Shown here: one piece after another, positions 50,521-59,830 of the stretch
How the letters are laid out: each line of letters begins with the position of its first letter
Position numbering within the stretch: the first letter of the stretch is position 1
NCBI GenBank assembly: GCA_016703765.1
Contig: JADJBL010000005.1
Location: forward strand, 1 to 64,000
Direction of reading: 5' to 3'
From: Saprospirales bacterium
Lineage (GTDB): Bacteria > Bacteroidota > Bacteroidia > Chitinophagales > Saprospiraceae
Length of the DNA stretch: 64,000 nt
Made by a program: the position numbers and the translations under genes
Notes under the pieces: model-generated
Told to the model about the DNA's origin: nothing
The model's input: only the letters and a program-made list of their open reading frames with translations
Database searches by the model: none

Positions 50521-53064
50521 CTAAAATAGCTTTGTTTGTCCATTGTCCTCCACGTCGAACTCGATGGTGTCGCCGGCATGGAGAGGGTTGGCGTCGTCGG
50601 CGGCTTTCTCTTCGATCTCCTTGAGGTGGGAGAGTTTTTTGTCGCTCAGCTTGTTGCCCAAAGACTTCCAGCCTTTCACGCCGATGAATTCGGAGAGGTC
50701 GATACTGCCCTGAAGGCGTTTGGATTTGATTTGCACCGAATACTGCACCATGGGCCGTTCTTTTACGGAGGCGAACAGCAGTTTGGACTGCGGGTGCTCG
50801 GTGATGAAGGGGAAGCGTTGCTGCAGGCTGGTGGTTTCCACCACGAATCGCTTGACGAGGGTCCAGCCTTTTTGCCCGTCGTAGTACACGGCGCTAATGA
50901 CCATATTGGGGTCGAATTTCCCGATATAGATCAGCTCTTCCGGGTTGAAGCGGTGGGTCAGCTCGTTGTCGGTCATTTCGTAGGTTCCGTCCTGGAACAC
51001 GGCCAGGATGGTATCGCCGGTGTCGAATTCGCCCAGGAATCGGCCCCTTTCGTCGGTATTGAGGCGGCCGCTGACCTCGTCCATCCAGATGCGGATGGCG
51101 CCTAGGGTGGACTGGCCCCTTTCTTTCTGGATGATATTCCGCACGGGGTACTTCGTGACGACATTCCCCTGCGCGCTGCGGCCTTTGATGGCGAGGTCGG
51201 CGAAACCGAAGTCGAAGGCCTTGATCTTGGCCTTGCTCCCCTGGGTGAGCTGGACGGTGACCAGTTCGCTTTCGCCGTTGGCCTGGACGGAGAAATACAG
51301 GACTTTGGAGTTTGGATTCCCCTGCGTCAGATCGTATTCGGTGGCCCGGGTAATGCCGGTGATGTTGAAGCGCTTGGCGAAGCTGCGGCCCGATTTTCCG
51401 TCGAGGTAAATGAGGTGGTAGGTAGTGCGGTCGTCGCCCTTTTTCCAGACTGCCACGTGGATGATGTCCTTTCCGACGAAGGTCTTGTCGGCGATGCGAT
51501 TGACGATGCATTTGCCGTCGCGCCGGAAGACGATGATGTCGTCGATATCGGAGCAATCGGCCACGAATTCGTCTTTTTTCAGGCCGTACCCGATAAAGCC
51601 GTCGGCTCGGTTGACGTACAATTTGGCGTTGGCGGCCACCACATCGGCTGCTTCCACTTTTTCGAGGGTAGCGAGTTTGGTCTTGCGCTCCTTGCCCTTG
51701 CCGTATTTGTCGAGCAGGCGCTGGTAGTAGGCGATGGCGTAGTCGGTGAGGTTATCGAGGTCGAAGCGCACCTGTTCGAGCTGCTTTTCCAGGTCGGCGA
51801 TGTATTCATCGGCCTGGAAGGAGTTGAATTTGGAGATGCGTTTGATCTTGATCTCGGTGAGGCGCACGAGGTCTTCCTCGCTGATATCGCGCATCAGGCG
51901 AAGGCGGGTGTCGGAGGGTTTGGGTTTTTGGCCGGGCGTGAGCACGTATTTGCGCAGGCCTTTGTCGATCGTTTCGAGCACGGCTTCCCAGGTCTCGCAT
52001 TCCTCGATGTCGCGGTAGATTCGTTTTTCGATGAAAATCTTTTCGAGGCTGGCGAAGTGCCATCTTTCGTGCAGTTCGCGCTGCAGGATTTCCAGTTCGA
52101 GCCGGAGTAGGTCTCTGGTGTTTTGGGTATTGATCTCGAGCATTTCCTCCACCGAAAAGAAGCGGGGCTTGTCGTCGATGATGACGCAGGCGTTGGGGGA
52201 GATGGATACTTCGCAATTGGTGAAGGCGTAGAGGGCGTCGATGGTGACCTCCGGCGAGGTGCCGGGCACGAGTTCGATGAGGATCTCGACATCGGCGGCG
52301 GTGTTGTCGGTCACTTTTTTGACCTTGATCTTGCCCTTGTCGTTGGCCTTGATGATGCTTTCGATGAGGTTTTCGGTGGTGATGCCGAAGGGCAGTTCGC
52401 GGATGACCAGGGTTTTCTTGTCGAGCATCTCGATGGAGGCGCGCACTTTGACCCGTCCGCCCCTGCGGCCGCTGTCGTAGTCGCTCACGTCGATGGAGCC
52501 GCCGGTCTGGAAGTCGGGGAATATCTGCGCGGGTTTGCCCTGGAGTATCTTGATGGAGGCCTTGATGAGCTCGATGAAGTTATGGGGCAGGATCTTGGTG
52601 GAAAGTCCTACGGCGATGCCTTCGGCGCCCTGTGCGAGGAGCAGCGGAAATTTGACGGGCAGGTTGACCGGTTCTTTTTTGCGTCCGTCGTAGGAGAGCT
52701 GCCACTCGGTGGTTTGGGGGTTGAAGGCGATATCGAGGGCGAATTTGCTGAGCCGGGCTTCGATGTAGCGGGGCGCTGCTGCGGAGTCGCCGGTGCGGAG
52801 ATCGCCCCAGTTGCCCTGGCAGTCGATGAGCAGGTCTTTTTGCCCGAGGTTGACGAGGGCTTCGCCGATGGCGGCGTCGCCATGCGGGTGGTACTGCATG
52901 GTCTGCCCGATGATGTTGGCGACTTTGTGGAAACGCCCGTCGTCCATTTGTTTCATGGAATGGAGGATGCGGCGCTGCACCGGTTTGAGCCCGTCGACCA
53001 CAGAGGGCACTGCGCGCTCCAGGATGACGTAGGAGGCGTAATCCAGGAAATAGTCGCGGTACAT
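50521..53064 (-). CDS. parC: DNA topoisomerase IV subunit A
   Basis: An 847-residue type IIA topoisomerase breakage-rejoining subunit that separates daughter chromosomes with ParE. The active-site Tyr is in AAAPRYIEARL (Tyr100 of this frame), and YHPHGDAAIGEAL is the quinolone region, with Ala at the position of E. coli ParC Ser80. SYDGRKKEPVNLPVKFP and GLSTKILPHNF are ParC-type, not GyrA-type, features. The ORF starts at an internal ATG, but in-frame sequence upstream reads GAEPENALALQG. An ATG at 53132 (MSDHVNHKTP) is one base out of frame, probably through an error in the GGGG run at 53104-53107. The true gene is therefore likely 50521-53132, backed by a -7 box at 53154-53161. Confidence 0.95.
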   Translation of the reverse strand: MYRDYFLDYASYVILERAVPSVVDGLKPVQRRILHSMKQMDDGRFHKVANIIGQTMQYHPHGDAAIGEALVNLGQKDLLIDCQGNWGDLRTGDSAAAPRYIEARLSKFALDIAFNPQTTEWQLSYDGRKKEPVNLPVKFPLLLAQGAEGIAVGLSTKILPHNFIELIKASIKILQGKPAQIFPDFQTGGSIDVSDYDSGRRGGRVKVRASIEMLDKKTLVIRELPFGITTENLIESIIKANDKGKIKVKKVTDNTAADVEILIELVPGTSPEVTIDALYAFTNCEVSISPNACVIIDDKPRFFSVEEMLEINTQNTRDLLRLELEILQRELHERWHFASLEKIFIEKRIYRDIEECETWEAVLETIDKGLRKYVLTPGQKPKPSDTRLRLMRDISEEDLVRLTEIKIKRISKFNSFQADEYIADLEKQLEQVRFDLDNLTDYAIAYYQRLLDKYGKGKERKTKLATLEKVEAADVVAANAKLYVNRADGFIGYGLKKDEFVADCSDIDDIIVFRRDGKCIVNRIADKTFVGKDIIHVAVWKKGDDRTTYHLIYLDGKSGRSFAKRFNITGITRATEYDLTQGNPNSKVLYFSVQANGESELVTVQLTQGSKAKIKAFDFGFADLAIKGRSAQGNVVTKYPVRNIIQKERGQSTLGAIRIWMDEVSGRLNTDERGRFLGEFDTGDTILAVFQDGTYEMTDNELTHRFNPEELIYIGKFDPNMVISAVYYDGQKGWTLVKRFVVETTSLQQRFPFITEHPQSKLLFASVKERPMVQYSVQIKSKRLQGSIDLSEFIGVKGWKSLGNKLSDKKLSHLKEIEEKAADDANPLHAGDTIEFDVEDNGQTKLF

Positions 53065-53153
53065 CCCTTGCAGGGCCAGGGCGTTTTCCGGTTCGGCGCC
53101 GTTGGGGTTTTATGGTTTACGTGGTCGCTCATCGGGTGGCTGTTTTCGAAGAG

Positions 53154-53161
53154 CAAAGATA
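53154..53161 (-). promoter_or_regulatory. Putative -7 box of parC
   Basis: TATCTTTG on the reverse strand fully matches TAnnTTTG, 21 nt before the proposed ATG at 53132. A TTTTG lies 24 nt further upstream. Confidence 0.5.
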
Positions 53162-53199
53162 GGAAATTTGGGGAAGAATTTAAAACAAAATGTTTTTTT

Positions 53200-53227
53200 A
53201 GTGACTGGTGATTAGTGACTGGTGACT
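53200..53227. repeat. Two direct AGTGACTGGTGA(T/C)T repeats
   Basis: Two 14-bp units differ at one position and end at the stop of the STAND gene. The unit resembles the arm AGTGACCGGGTGACT of the 23.2-kb palindromes. Confidence 0.7.
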
Positions 53228-53954
53228 AGTCCCTCATCCCAAACAAAATCACTTCGTCGAGGCTCATTTTTCTGCCCTGGTCGTACCAGGCGGTACGTTG
53301 TTCGTCCGCCTGGTCGGAGAATGCCAACGAGCGGGCCTGCTCGTACTCCCAGGTAGGCGTTCCGTGGAAGAAATAATTCGTTTGTTCGGCAAACGCGTCG
53401 AGCGCTCCGAGCAGGACGCAGGCTTTCCTGAAATTCCCCATCAGGCCGTAATACTGGCATCCGGCCAGGATAGAGAAGAACTCCATTTCCTTTTGCCCGG
53501 ACCCGCGGGCGTATTCCAGGCTTTTTAAAAAATACGGCCCGGCCTCCGCCAGGCGGCCGCTATAGATCAGAGCCAGCGTACAGCCGGCGAGTGCGGCCGA
53601 TTTATAACCTTGATACCCCTTTTTGGGCAGGGCTTCATAAGTCCTCAGGTATTCGGGGAATTCCCCAGCGACTTCTTCCCGTCCCTGCAAATAGGTGAGC
53701 CTCATGTGGAGGAGGTTGGCCAGGATAATTTTGTTTTCGTGTTCCCAGGCAATTTTGTTCGCCATGTCGAGGTTGCGGGCCAATTGTTCCTTTTTCCCCT
53801 GCTTTTGAAGGTGCCCGGCCGACCAGACATAAAAAAGTCCCTGCACTACATGATCGTCGATCTCCTCCGCCAGCTCCGCGCATTCATCCAGTTTGACGGC
53901 CGCTTCGGGCCGTCCCGTCCAGGAAGAATAGCCTCCGGAAATGACCAGAGACAA
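53226..53954 (-). CDS. C-terminal TPR-like part of the STAND ATPase
   Basis: This frame continues the protein starting at 55896. Its own frame upstream reads AEEIFRTIGDRTKICLSLVISGGYS and joins the first frame near 54010 at a GGGCGG run. It encodes about 240 residues of helical repeats with TPR character (AAVKLDECAELAEEIDDHVVQGLFYVW; RLAEAGPYFLKSLEYARGSG; FRKACVLLGALDAFAEQ). Such arrays are the sensor part of STAND proteins. Confidence 0.7.
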   Translation of the reverse strand: MSLVISGGYSSWTGRPEAAVKLDECAELAEEIDDHVVQGLFYVWSAGHLQKQGKKEQLARNLDMANKIAWEHENKIILANLLHMRLTYLQGREEVAGEFPEYLRTYEALPKKGYQGYKSAALAGCTLALIYSGRLAEAGPYFLKSLEYARGSGQKEMEFFSILAGCQYYGLMGNFRKACVLLGALDAFAEQTNYFFHGTPTWEYEQARSLAFSDQADEQRTAWYDQGRKMSLDEVILFGMRD

Positions 53955-55896
53955 GCAGATTTTCGTTCGATCGCCGATGGTCCGGAAAATTTCTTCCGCC
54001 CTGCCGGACGAATTGAAAGCCCCGGTCCATCTGCAAGATGTAGAAACACATATACGAAGCCCACAACAGGGCCTTGCCTTTCACGTGGGCATCGGACAGT
54101 TGCAGGCCGGTTTCCATTTTCGCGGCCTCGATCCAGGCCGGGGCTTCCGAAGAACCTCCCCTTACCCCCCAGTAGGGGGCTATGAGGTAGAAGAATTTCC
54201 ACGCATTTTCGTAATCGCCGTTTTCGGTAAAAAGGTAAAACGAGGCCCTGATATTCGGGAGCTCGTTTTCGATATTGTCGAGCCAGGGCTCTGAATTAGC
54301 CGCCCAGAGCCGGTCTTCGGAGAGCTCCAGTATTTGGAGGTAATAGCGGGCATAGCGCAAATTCGTTTCCCTAGCCCCGGGTTCGAGCTCCAGTATTTCG
54401 CCGGCGTACTCCCGCACGGTCTGGAGCATGCTGAAACGGGGTTCCTGGCCAGGGCCCACCTGCACCGGTTTGATCAGGCTCGCGTCGAGCAGGCGTTCGG
54501 TCGTTTCCTCGATGTCGATGGGGTCTGAATCGCTTCGTGCTACGGCAAATGCGGCTTCCATGGTCCAGCTTTTCCGGAAAACACCCAATTGAATGAGGGC
54601 CTTTCGGGTTTCCGGCTCCAACAGGTTGTAGCTCCATTCGATGGCGGCCCGGAGGGTTTTCTGCCGTTCGGGCAGGTCGAGGGGACCTTTGGAAACCAGG
54701 TCGAGGGTTTTTTCGATCCTCGACAGGAGGGCGGCCGGCTGGAAAAAGCGGGTCCGTGCGGCGGCCAGTTCGATAGCCAGGGGCAGGCCGTCGAGCCTTT
54801 GGCATATCTCCACGATGGCCTTGATGTTCTCTCCATCGAGTTGCAGACCTGGGTTGACGGCCTGGGCGCGCTCGACGTACAAGGCCGCCGCGGGGGCCTT
54901 CATCAGTTCTTCGCGGGTGTCGACCCAGCTTTCCGGAACCTCCAGCGGCGATAGCGGATATATCCGCTCGTTGCGCAGGTGGAGGGAGCTGCGGCTGGTG
55001 ACGAGTATCTTGACGTCCTCGCAGCGGGAAGAAATATCGCTCACCAGCCCGGAGGCGCCGAGGATCTGCTCGAAGTTGTCGAGGACGAGGAGCATTTCTT
55101 TATCCACCAGGAATTCCAAAAGCGTCACTTCGACGGGTTGTTTGCCGCTGTCCTGCAGGCCCAAAGCGCTTGCAATGAGGGAGGCCGTTAGGCTGCTGTC
55201 CGTCACGGAGGCCAAGGGCACGAATGTCGCGCCGTTCCGGAAGCGGTCCACGACGGCATGGGCGACGTGGATGGAGAGGGTGGTCTTTCCGGTACCCCCT
55301 GTACCCAGCAAGGTGAGTATGCTCACATCGGGTCGCATCAGCGTCTCCGACACGTCGTGGATATCTTGTTCGCGCCCGATGATGGTATTGCGGATCAGGG
55401 GCAAGGCGTCGATCTTCAGGTCGCCCGGCCCGAGGGCAGCGTTGCTTTGATGTTCGAACAGGGCGTTTTGGAAAATTTCCGACATCAGCACCGAGAGGTC
55501 GTTTTCGATGAGTTGCTGCAATTCAGCGGCGTCGCTGAATTTCTGGTAACAGGCCGTATCGCTGTTTTGGACGTCCTGCAGCAGTTTCCGGAGTTCGGGC
55601 TGCCGCTCCTCGGCGTGTTTGACGTAAATGAGTTTGGGGCGGTTTCCGCAGAGGCGGTATTCGTCTTCGAGGCCGGAGATCTCCGCGCCGGGGGCCACCC
55701 AGCCGTAGCTGTTCCAGTAGATGCCCAGGAAAATATGGCTTTGTTCGAGGTAGGCGGAGTAGAGGTCTCGCGGGGGGTGGGGCCGGGCGCCCGATTCGAA
55801 GAAAACCGGTATGAGCCGTAGGTTGCCGATGGCCGTACGGGCCGCTTTCCGCTCCTCGGCCAGCCCCTTGAGGGTGGGGCTGATAAACACGCGCAC
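53884..55896 (-). CDS. DUF4062-NB-ARC STAND ATPase, frameshifted
   Basis: Residues 1-95 are DUF4062 (VRVFISPTLKGLAEERKAAR; YSAYLEQSHIFLGIYWNSYGW), a Rossmann-like N-terminal domain often placed before NTPase modules. Residues 165-460 are an NB-ARC/LuxR-type ATPase: Walker A GTGGTGKTT (198-206), Walker B LLVLDNFEQ, sensor VTSRSSLHL and GLPLAIELAAAR. Helical repeats follow. STAND ATPases switch from ADP- to ATP-bound oligomers on ligand sensing; known roles include transcriptional control and phage defence. Start is a GTG; in-frame sequence upstream (QINALHHHPDQR) has no ATG. The frame breaks near 54010 and the rest of this ORF is spurious; the gene is 53226-55896. Confidence 0.8.
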   Translation of the reverse strand: MRVFISPTLKGLAEERKAARTAIGNLRLIPVFFESGARPHPPRDLYSAYLEQSHIFLGIYWNSYGWVAPGAEISGLEDEYRLCGNRPKLIYVKHAEERQPELRKLLQDVQNSDTACYQKFSDAAELQQLIENDLSVLMSEIFQNALFEHQSNAALGPGDLKIDALPLIRNTIIGREQDIHDVSETLMRPDVSILTLLGTGGTGKTTLSIHVAHAVVDRFRNGATFVPLASVTDSSLTASLIASALGLQDSGKQPVEVTLLEFLVDKEMLLVLDNFEQILGASGLVSDISSRCEDVKILVTSRSSLHLRNERIYPLSPLEVPESWVDTREELMKAPAAALYVERAQAVNPGLQLDGENIKAIVEICQRLDGLPLAIELAAARTRFFQPAALLSRIEKTLDLVSKGPLDLPERQKTLRAAIEWSYNLLEPETRKALIQLGVFRKSWTMEAAFAVARSDSDPIDIEETTERLLDASLIKPVQVGPGQEPRFSMLQTVREYAGEILELEPGARETNLRYARYYLQILELSEDRLWAANSEPWLDNIENELPNIRASFYLFTENGDYENAWKFFYLIAPYWGVRGGSSEAPAWIEAAKMETGLQLSDAHVKGKALLWASYMCFYILQMDRGFQFVRQGGRNFPDHRRSNENLLVSGHFRRLFFLDGTARSGRQTG

Positions 55897-55977
55897 GCGC
55901 TGATCGGGGTGGTGATGAAGGGCATTTATTTGGTTTTCGGAGGATAAATATAGGGAAAACCATTAACTCAGGCGCCT

Positions 55978-56055
55978 GAACTGTGATTCGTCTGAATCTT
56001 TTGATTACTTTGATTGAAATCATCTAAATCACAAAAATCAGACGAATCAAAGTTC
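55978..56055. repeat. Imperfect inverted repeat with GATT/AATC interior
   Basis: GAACTGTGATTCGTCTGAAT (55978-55997) and AATCAGACGAATCAAAGTTC (56036-56055) pair at 18 of 20 positions. The interior is rich in TGATT and AATCA. It resembles dispersed AT-rich repeats of Bacteroidota. It lies between a small gene and the STAND gene. Confidence 0.7.
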
Positions 56056-56069
56056 AGACGAAATAGCTG

Positions 56070-56312
56070 TCAAGCGGCTGCAAGGCCCACTACCCCCTTA
56101 AACCCCTCCCCATCCCAAACCCCGATCACTAGCGTGCCGGGCAGGTAAAACTCGTATTCGTCGTCCTCGTCGAGGCCTTGTTCGATCAGGGTGAACAGCC
56201 CCACGCGCCCATCTGGGCGAAGCCATTCCTGCCTGGCTTTCACGGGGGCCCAGGCGCCGAACCACTCCTTGTTGCTGAGGGCTTTGACGTAAATGGTGAG
56301 GATTGTTTCCAT
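56070..56312 (-). CDS. Hypothetical small protein, 80 residues
   Basis: The product begins METILTIYVKALSNKEWFGAWAP and has an acidic middle (DEDDEYEFYLPGTL). No signal, helix or known domain is seen. The closing GVVGLAAA is hydrophobic. It follows a degraded ORF (56319-56485) by 6 nt, suggesting a former two-gene unit. A small nucleic-acid-related or toxin/antitoxin role is possible but unsupported. Confidence 0.55.
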   Translation of the reverse strand: METILTIYVKALSNKEWFGAWAPVKARQEWLRPDGRVGLFTLIEQGLDEDDEYEFYLPGTLVIGVWDGEGFKGVVGLAAA

Positions 56313-56318
56313 GCGGGT

Positions 56319-56485
56319 TTATTTGAAGTTGTAGGGGGCAACTTGCCAGACGATGCAGTCTACGAAGTCCACCACGATCCAGTTGCCCTGTTTGTCAAAA
56401 AATCCTGGTGTAAGTTACTCCTTTTTCGGGGGTGGGTGAATGCCTCCCCTTCTGCCATAAGCCAGTATTCCCCTAATTTTTCCAT
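56319..56485 (-). pseudogene. Broken small gene of unknown function
   Basis: One frame reads WRKQFSRRGFTMEKLGEYW then ends after a frameshift. A second frame closes the reading as GFFDKQGNWIVVDFVDCI and then WQVAPYNFK with stop at 56319. Both halves look protein-like but are out of frame, with a stop (TAA) just before the second. One or more indels separate them. No family is recognised. The remaining gene-free bases to 56710 show nothing else. Confidence 0.4.
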
Positions 56486-56710
56486 GGTGAAGCCGCGCCT
56501 GCTGAACTGTTTCCGCCAGAGTGGACAGCTTTTTGAACGGCAATAACTTCAACCTCCGACATGGGTCGTTCGGTTCCGGGAATAGGCCAGGAGTGATTGC
56601 ATGCTCGTTTCAATTTGGTTCAGAGGTGCAAGTTACGTTTTTTATAAAAAAGATACTTATAGTCCGTAGACTTAAAATCATCATTCGCCGATTTTTCCGA
56701 AAAAACGACC

Positions 56711-56944
56711 ATGTCCTATTCCGAACAAGAGCAGGCGATTTTGATCAAGCTGGGAAACGCCATCCGGGAACGCCGCAAAGCCAAAGGCTGGTCGCAGGAA
56801 GAATTGGCTTTCCAGGCAGGACTGGACCGAACTTACATAGGATCGATAGAAAGGGGAGAGCGGAATATCGCGGCGCTCAATCTGGTGAAGATCGCAAATG
56901 TGCTAGGAATCAGGACTGCGGAATTGTTGGAGGAACTTGGATAA
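56711..56944 (+). CDS. XRE-family helix-turn-helix regulator, small
   Basis: A 77-residue protein that is almost only a Cro/C1 helix-turn-helix: LGNAIRERRKAKGWSQEELAFQAGLDRTYIGSIERGERN, split by its recognition helix. The C-terminal LVKIANVLGIRTAELLEEL completes the fifth helix. Such single-domain regulators often control a neighbouring toxin, phage or restriction gene. Here the adjacent genes are the small broken unit (opposite strand) and the RHS region. It is followed after 15 nt by a 12-bp tandem repeat. Confidence 0.88.
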   Translation: MSYSEQEQAILIKLGNAIRERRKAKGWSQEELAFQAGLDRTYIGSIERGERNIAALNLVKIANVLGIRTAELLEELG

Positions 56945-56959
56945 AGACCTATTTGTGGC

Positions 56960-57067
56960 TTTTCCCCGACATTTTCCCCGACATTTTCCCCGACATTTTC
57001 CCCGAACTTATTCCCGAACCTATCTCCGAACTTATTTCCGAACTTATCTCCGAACTTTTTTCCGAAC
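56960..57067. repeat. Nine 12-bp tandem units
   Basis: Three copies of TTTTCCCCGACA lead into six diverging units of the type TTATTTCCGAAC. The CCGA core is kept in all nine. Because 12 is a multiple of 3, all frames stay open: FPDI/SELI tetrapeptides on the plus strand and KFGD/NVGE on the minus strand. Confidence 0.85.
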
Positions 57068-58047
57068 ACGTTTTAAATTCAATCTAGAAGTCCCTTTTTA
57101 AGCATTCTACCAGAACAGCTAAAAGACTCGATTACTGCCGGGCGCCGTTACCACTTGAATTTTGTGAGTTGATGTTTGTGGGTGAAAGTCCTTTTGAGAG
57201 AAAACCCCCCGCCCCCGGCCGGCCTCGGGTTCCGCGGACCGGTTCGATGTTCAACCGCGCTTCCTCCCCGGCAGGGTGGGCGCCGAGCCCGGCCCTCCTC
57301 CCCACGCTGACGCCCTCCCGGCGCACCTTCCGGTCCCGCGGCGACCAGAAACCGGTTCCTGGCGGGCCAGAGCGGTCGCTCGAGGGCTACATCGAACGCA
57401 GCCAACCGGCCCCTCCTATACCCTCGCGACGAGTTTCGCTTCTCCCGGAAAGCCCAGGGAACTGGTGCAATTGACACCCCCCGAACGATCGAATACCGCA
57501 GACCGCAAAGCTCTTCCGTCCTTTATCCCCTCCGGAACCGCGGGGCCCGACAAAAAGGACGCAATACCATTTGGACAAAGCGGCAGCTCAGGGGCCCAAC
57601 CGAATTTCGCTGGGCCCTCGACGGGTGTTCTCCCGCAGTTTAACCACGCGACGACATACGCTTATTTTCAAAACGGCAAACAGCTATACCCTCAAACGAT
57701 CGATTACTTCCACGGACGGATCGGGTTCGAATACCAACCCCATCCGCAGCCATTCAGGACCACCGGGTTTGAGTCAAACCACCAGCGTTGGAGGAAATAC
57801 GGACTTCTCATCTCGATACGACCAACGGTACGAGCTATATCCCGGCTGCGGTCTATGGCCTCCGGTACAAAAAATACCAGTGCGGGGTCGATGATCTCGA
57901 CAATATCGTCTGCCTCACGCCCTACCTGGAATCGATCACCCGGTACAACGGCAGCAAAACCGATTCCCTCCCCCGACCGTATTCGGATACGACGATCCCT
58001 CCCTCGAGCTTGCAAGAGCGCAATTGAATAAATGGCGCCTGCCCCTG

Positions 58048-59830
58048 GTCGCGGGCGCTGGTTTTACCGAGAGCGCCCTCGAACCGGTGGATATCACGGC
58101 GACGGTTCCGGTGCAGGCCGCGCAGCGGATCACCCTGCTCAACAACAGCGAAAACGGCTGGGCTGAATCCCAAAATTGGCCCTTCCCCGTGGTCGCGGGG
58201 GCCGGTTTCACGGAAGACGACGGTGATGGGGACAACGGGGTCCGGTTTGCCGACCTGAACAATGATGGTTTTATGGACTTCGTCATGGCCGATGGGGAAG
58301 ACCAGCGGGCCACTTTTATCAACAACCGGGTAGACAATTGGGCCACGGACAATCGCTGGCCCTTCCGGGGGGGGCCCGGGGCGGCGGGCGCCGGGTTTAG
58401 CGGAGGGGCGACAACGGCGTCCGCTGGCCGCATCATGGCGCGGCTTTGTCTATTCGGCGAGGGCCCAGGGGCACCTTTCTCACGGTCGACGGTGGGTCGG
58501 CCCCCGTGATGTTGGGCCGGGTTACAGGGGAGGCGTAACGCGTGCGCTGGCCATGTGTGGCGCGGCTTTAGACTTGCAGGCGACGGGGCCCCTCTGCTAA
58601 CGGTCATGCCTGGGCGGCGCTTTGGGATCGCAGGGCGGTTTCACCGAAGACGACGGGGAGGGCGACAACGGGGTGCGCCTGACCGACGTGGACAACGACG
58701 GCTTTGTGGATATCGTCGTGGCGGATGGCAACGATTTCCAGCAACATATCACCTTCGTCAATAACCGATCGGACGGATGGGTATTGGTGAGCCTGCCCCT
58801 GTCCCGCCTCGATTTTGAAAGCAACTGGCAGGCCACTTCCGACTGGCAGGTGCCGATCATGGACAAGGGAGGGTTTAATGAAAAGGACGGAGAGGGAAAC
58901 AATGGGGTGCGCCTGGCCGACGTCAATTCCGACGGCTTCCTGGACATCCTCCAGGCCGACGGTAATGACAGCGACCAGCACGTCACTTTCCTCAACAACG
59001 GCAAAAACGCCTGGGAATTATCCCCCCTCTGGCAGATCCCAGTGCTGGACAAGGGCGGGTTTACCGAAGAGGACGGCGGCGGCGATAATACGCTGCAACT
59101 GGCAGACCTGAACGCCGACGGATTTGTCGATCTCCACCAGCCTCCTCAACGATGGTAAAGGGCAGTGGGTATTGAGCCCAGGCTGGTTCATCCCGCTGAT
59201 CGACAACGGAGGGTTCACGGAGTCGGACGGCACTGGCGACAACGGCCTGCGCCTGGCCGATATTAATGGCGACGGCTATCCCGATATCGTGCAGGCCGAT
59301 GGCAAGGACCAGCGGATCGTATTGCTGAACGACCGGGTGTCCGATTGGACGGCTTCTACCCTGCACGAGATCCCCGAGATCGCGGAGGCCGGTTTCACGG
59401 AAGCGGGGGACGGCGACAGCGGCCGGTGTCAGGCGCGGGCCTGGTGGATATCGTTCAGGGGGACGAGGCAAGGCGGTCTTCCAAAACGGAGGGGGTCTGG
59501 CCAGACGACTGGAGCCTGCGTCGACAACGCCGGTTTTACGGAAGACGGCGGCGACGGCGACAATGCCCTCCGCTTTGCAGACCTGAATTTCGACGGCTTT
59601 ACGGACCTGATCCAGGCCGACGGAAAAGACCAGCGCGATGTGTACCTGAACAACGGATCAAACGGATGGATAAAAGTGAGAAGTTGGCAAATCCCGATGA
59701 TCACACTGGGCGGTTTTACCGAGGACGGCGGGGAGGGGGACAACGGCCTGAACATCTCGGACGTCAACGGCGACGGCTTCCCCGACCTGATCCAGGGCGA
59801 TGGCCTTGAAGAGCGGCGAACCTACCTGAA
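58048..59830 (+). repeat. FG-GAP/VCBS repeat block
   Basis: About ten units of the form GGFTEDDGDGDNGVRLADVN then DGFxDIxxADG begin near 58048, 58198, 58390 (degenerate), 58630, 58865, 59050, 59206, 59387, 59525 and 59707. Spacing is 140-240 bp. The DGDGDNG loops are calcium-binding in type, and such repeats form beta-propellers. Confidence 0.8.

Noticed and set aside
50536..53211. Plus-strand open frames (189, 231 and 362 codons) opposite parC
   Set aside because: Antisense shadows of parC with Gly/Val/Asp-rich low-information translations.
56521..57087. Plus-strand open frame of 188 codons ending in FPDI/SELI repeats
   Set aside because: Its first two thirds are a frame shadow of the small XRE gene; the repeat part is open in every frame because the unit is 12 bp.
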